Shown here piece after piece: positions 53,939 through 54,150 of a stretch of DNA of 54,150 nucleotides (its first letter is position 1; every line of letters starts with the position of its first letter). The translations under genes were made by a program, and so were the position numbers. The notes beneath the pieces are model-generated. The model saw nothing but the letters and a program-made list of their open reading frames with translations, made no database searches and was not told where the DNA came from. The stretch is from a virus. The DNA is taken from positions 1 to 54,150 of IMG/VR virus record IMGVR_UViG_3300027752_000024; one strand, given 5' to 3'.

Positions 53939-54150
53939 TGGAAATTGATATAGCAAGTGCGATTAAAGATTTTGGGTTTCCAGTTATTGCTGCGTTTGGA
54001 ATGGGTTACTTTATATTCTTTATATGGAAATGGGTAACAGAAACTATTGATCCTGTTATTGGCGAAAGCATGGGTACACTAATACGTCTTGTTGATCGTG
54101 TGCGTATGTTAGACAATGATATGATACGATTGAACAGTAAACTAAGCATG
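53938..54150 (+). CDS. Small membrane protein, 3' end cut by window edge
   Basis: 71 visible residues, beginning MEIDIASAIKDFGFPVIAAF, with a membrane helix (GMGYFIFFIWKWV) and a polar helical continuation (IRLVDRVRMLDNDMIRLNSK). Clear paralogue of the gene upstream, coupled through TAATG. Continues past the window. Likely the same envelope-associated role. Confidence 0.72.
   Translation, partial: MEIDIASAIKDFGFPVIAAFGMGYFIFFIWKWVTETIDPVIGESMGTLIRLVDRVRMLDNDMIRLNSKLSM

Noticed and set aside
1-54150. CRISPR arrays, insertion sequences, integrase or attachment sites
   Set aside because: No spa-repeat pattern, transposase or integrase motif was found; long repeats seen are RNA-hairpin or promoter-related.

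Overview
The window looks like part of a marine, AT-rich, T4-like myovirus genome. The evidence is a two-subunit T4-type DNA topoisomerase (gp52 and gp39/60-like), a T4-type ATP-dependent DNA ligase, a giant tail-fibre block with N-terminal modules typical of marine T4-like phages, late promoters close to TATAAATA, and auxiliary genes known from marine myoviruses (HesB/IscA-like, SpeD-like, QueD-like, UvdE, ClpP). The host cannot be fixed from sequence alone; a marine bacterium is inferred. Most genes run on the minus strand and are packed with ATGA or TAATG stop/start overlaps.

Layout. 1-10.5 kb: tail or baseplate-associated structural genes, including a 2371-residue fibre, read from T4-type late promoters. 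10.5-15.7 kb: Fe-S carrier, zinc-finger protein, sulfotransferase, UV endonuclease, glycosyltransferase, QueD-like protein and small membrane proteins. 15.7-23.4 kb: topoisomerase, ligase, SGNH-like protein, metallophosphoesterase and small phage proteins, including four short genes that are easy to miss (two with GTG or TTG starts). 23.5-36.9 kb: an accessory block with seven radical SAM enzymes (six CxxxCxxC proteins of twitch/SPASM type and one B12-type), a glycosyltransferase-like protein, a nucleotidyltransferase/DUF6267/nucleotidylyltransferase trio and a 2OG-oxygenase-like protein.

36.9-39.7 kb: an array of eleven tRNAs with encoded CCA, interrupted by a SpeD-like decarboxylase gene, an HNH endonuclease gene and two unexplained pseudoknot-rich RNA-like segments. 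The array is read from two tandem sigma70-like promoters through a leader with mutually exclusive long hairpins. 39.7-42.2 kb: a plus-strand operon of amidinotransferase, 2OG-Fe oxygenase and PLP-dependent enzyme, apparently a small-molecule or peptide modification pathway. 42.2-52.6 kb: an early-gene block with ClpP, TilS-like PP-loop protein, SWIM finger protein, Dam-like methylase plus EcoRI-like nuclease, SprT-like protease, translation factor IF-1 and an AbrB-like protein. 52.7 kb to the end: plus-strand DUF6492-like protein and two paralogous membrane proteins.

Themes. Translation takeover is suggested by the tRNAs, a CAT-anticodon tRNA with a TilS-like enzyme, and IF-1. Radical or oxidative chemistry is prominent: seven radical SAM proteins, four 2OG-oxygenase-like proteins, an amidinotransferase and a PLP enzyme, alongside sulfotransferase and glycosyltransferase genes. 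At least twelve sigma70-like promoters with TTGACA, 16-17 nt spacing and a TATATT-like -10 drive early blocks; TATAAATA-type sites drive late genes, some placed so close to the ATG that the mRNA would be nearly leaderless.
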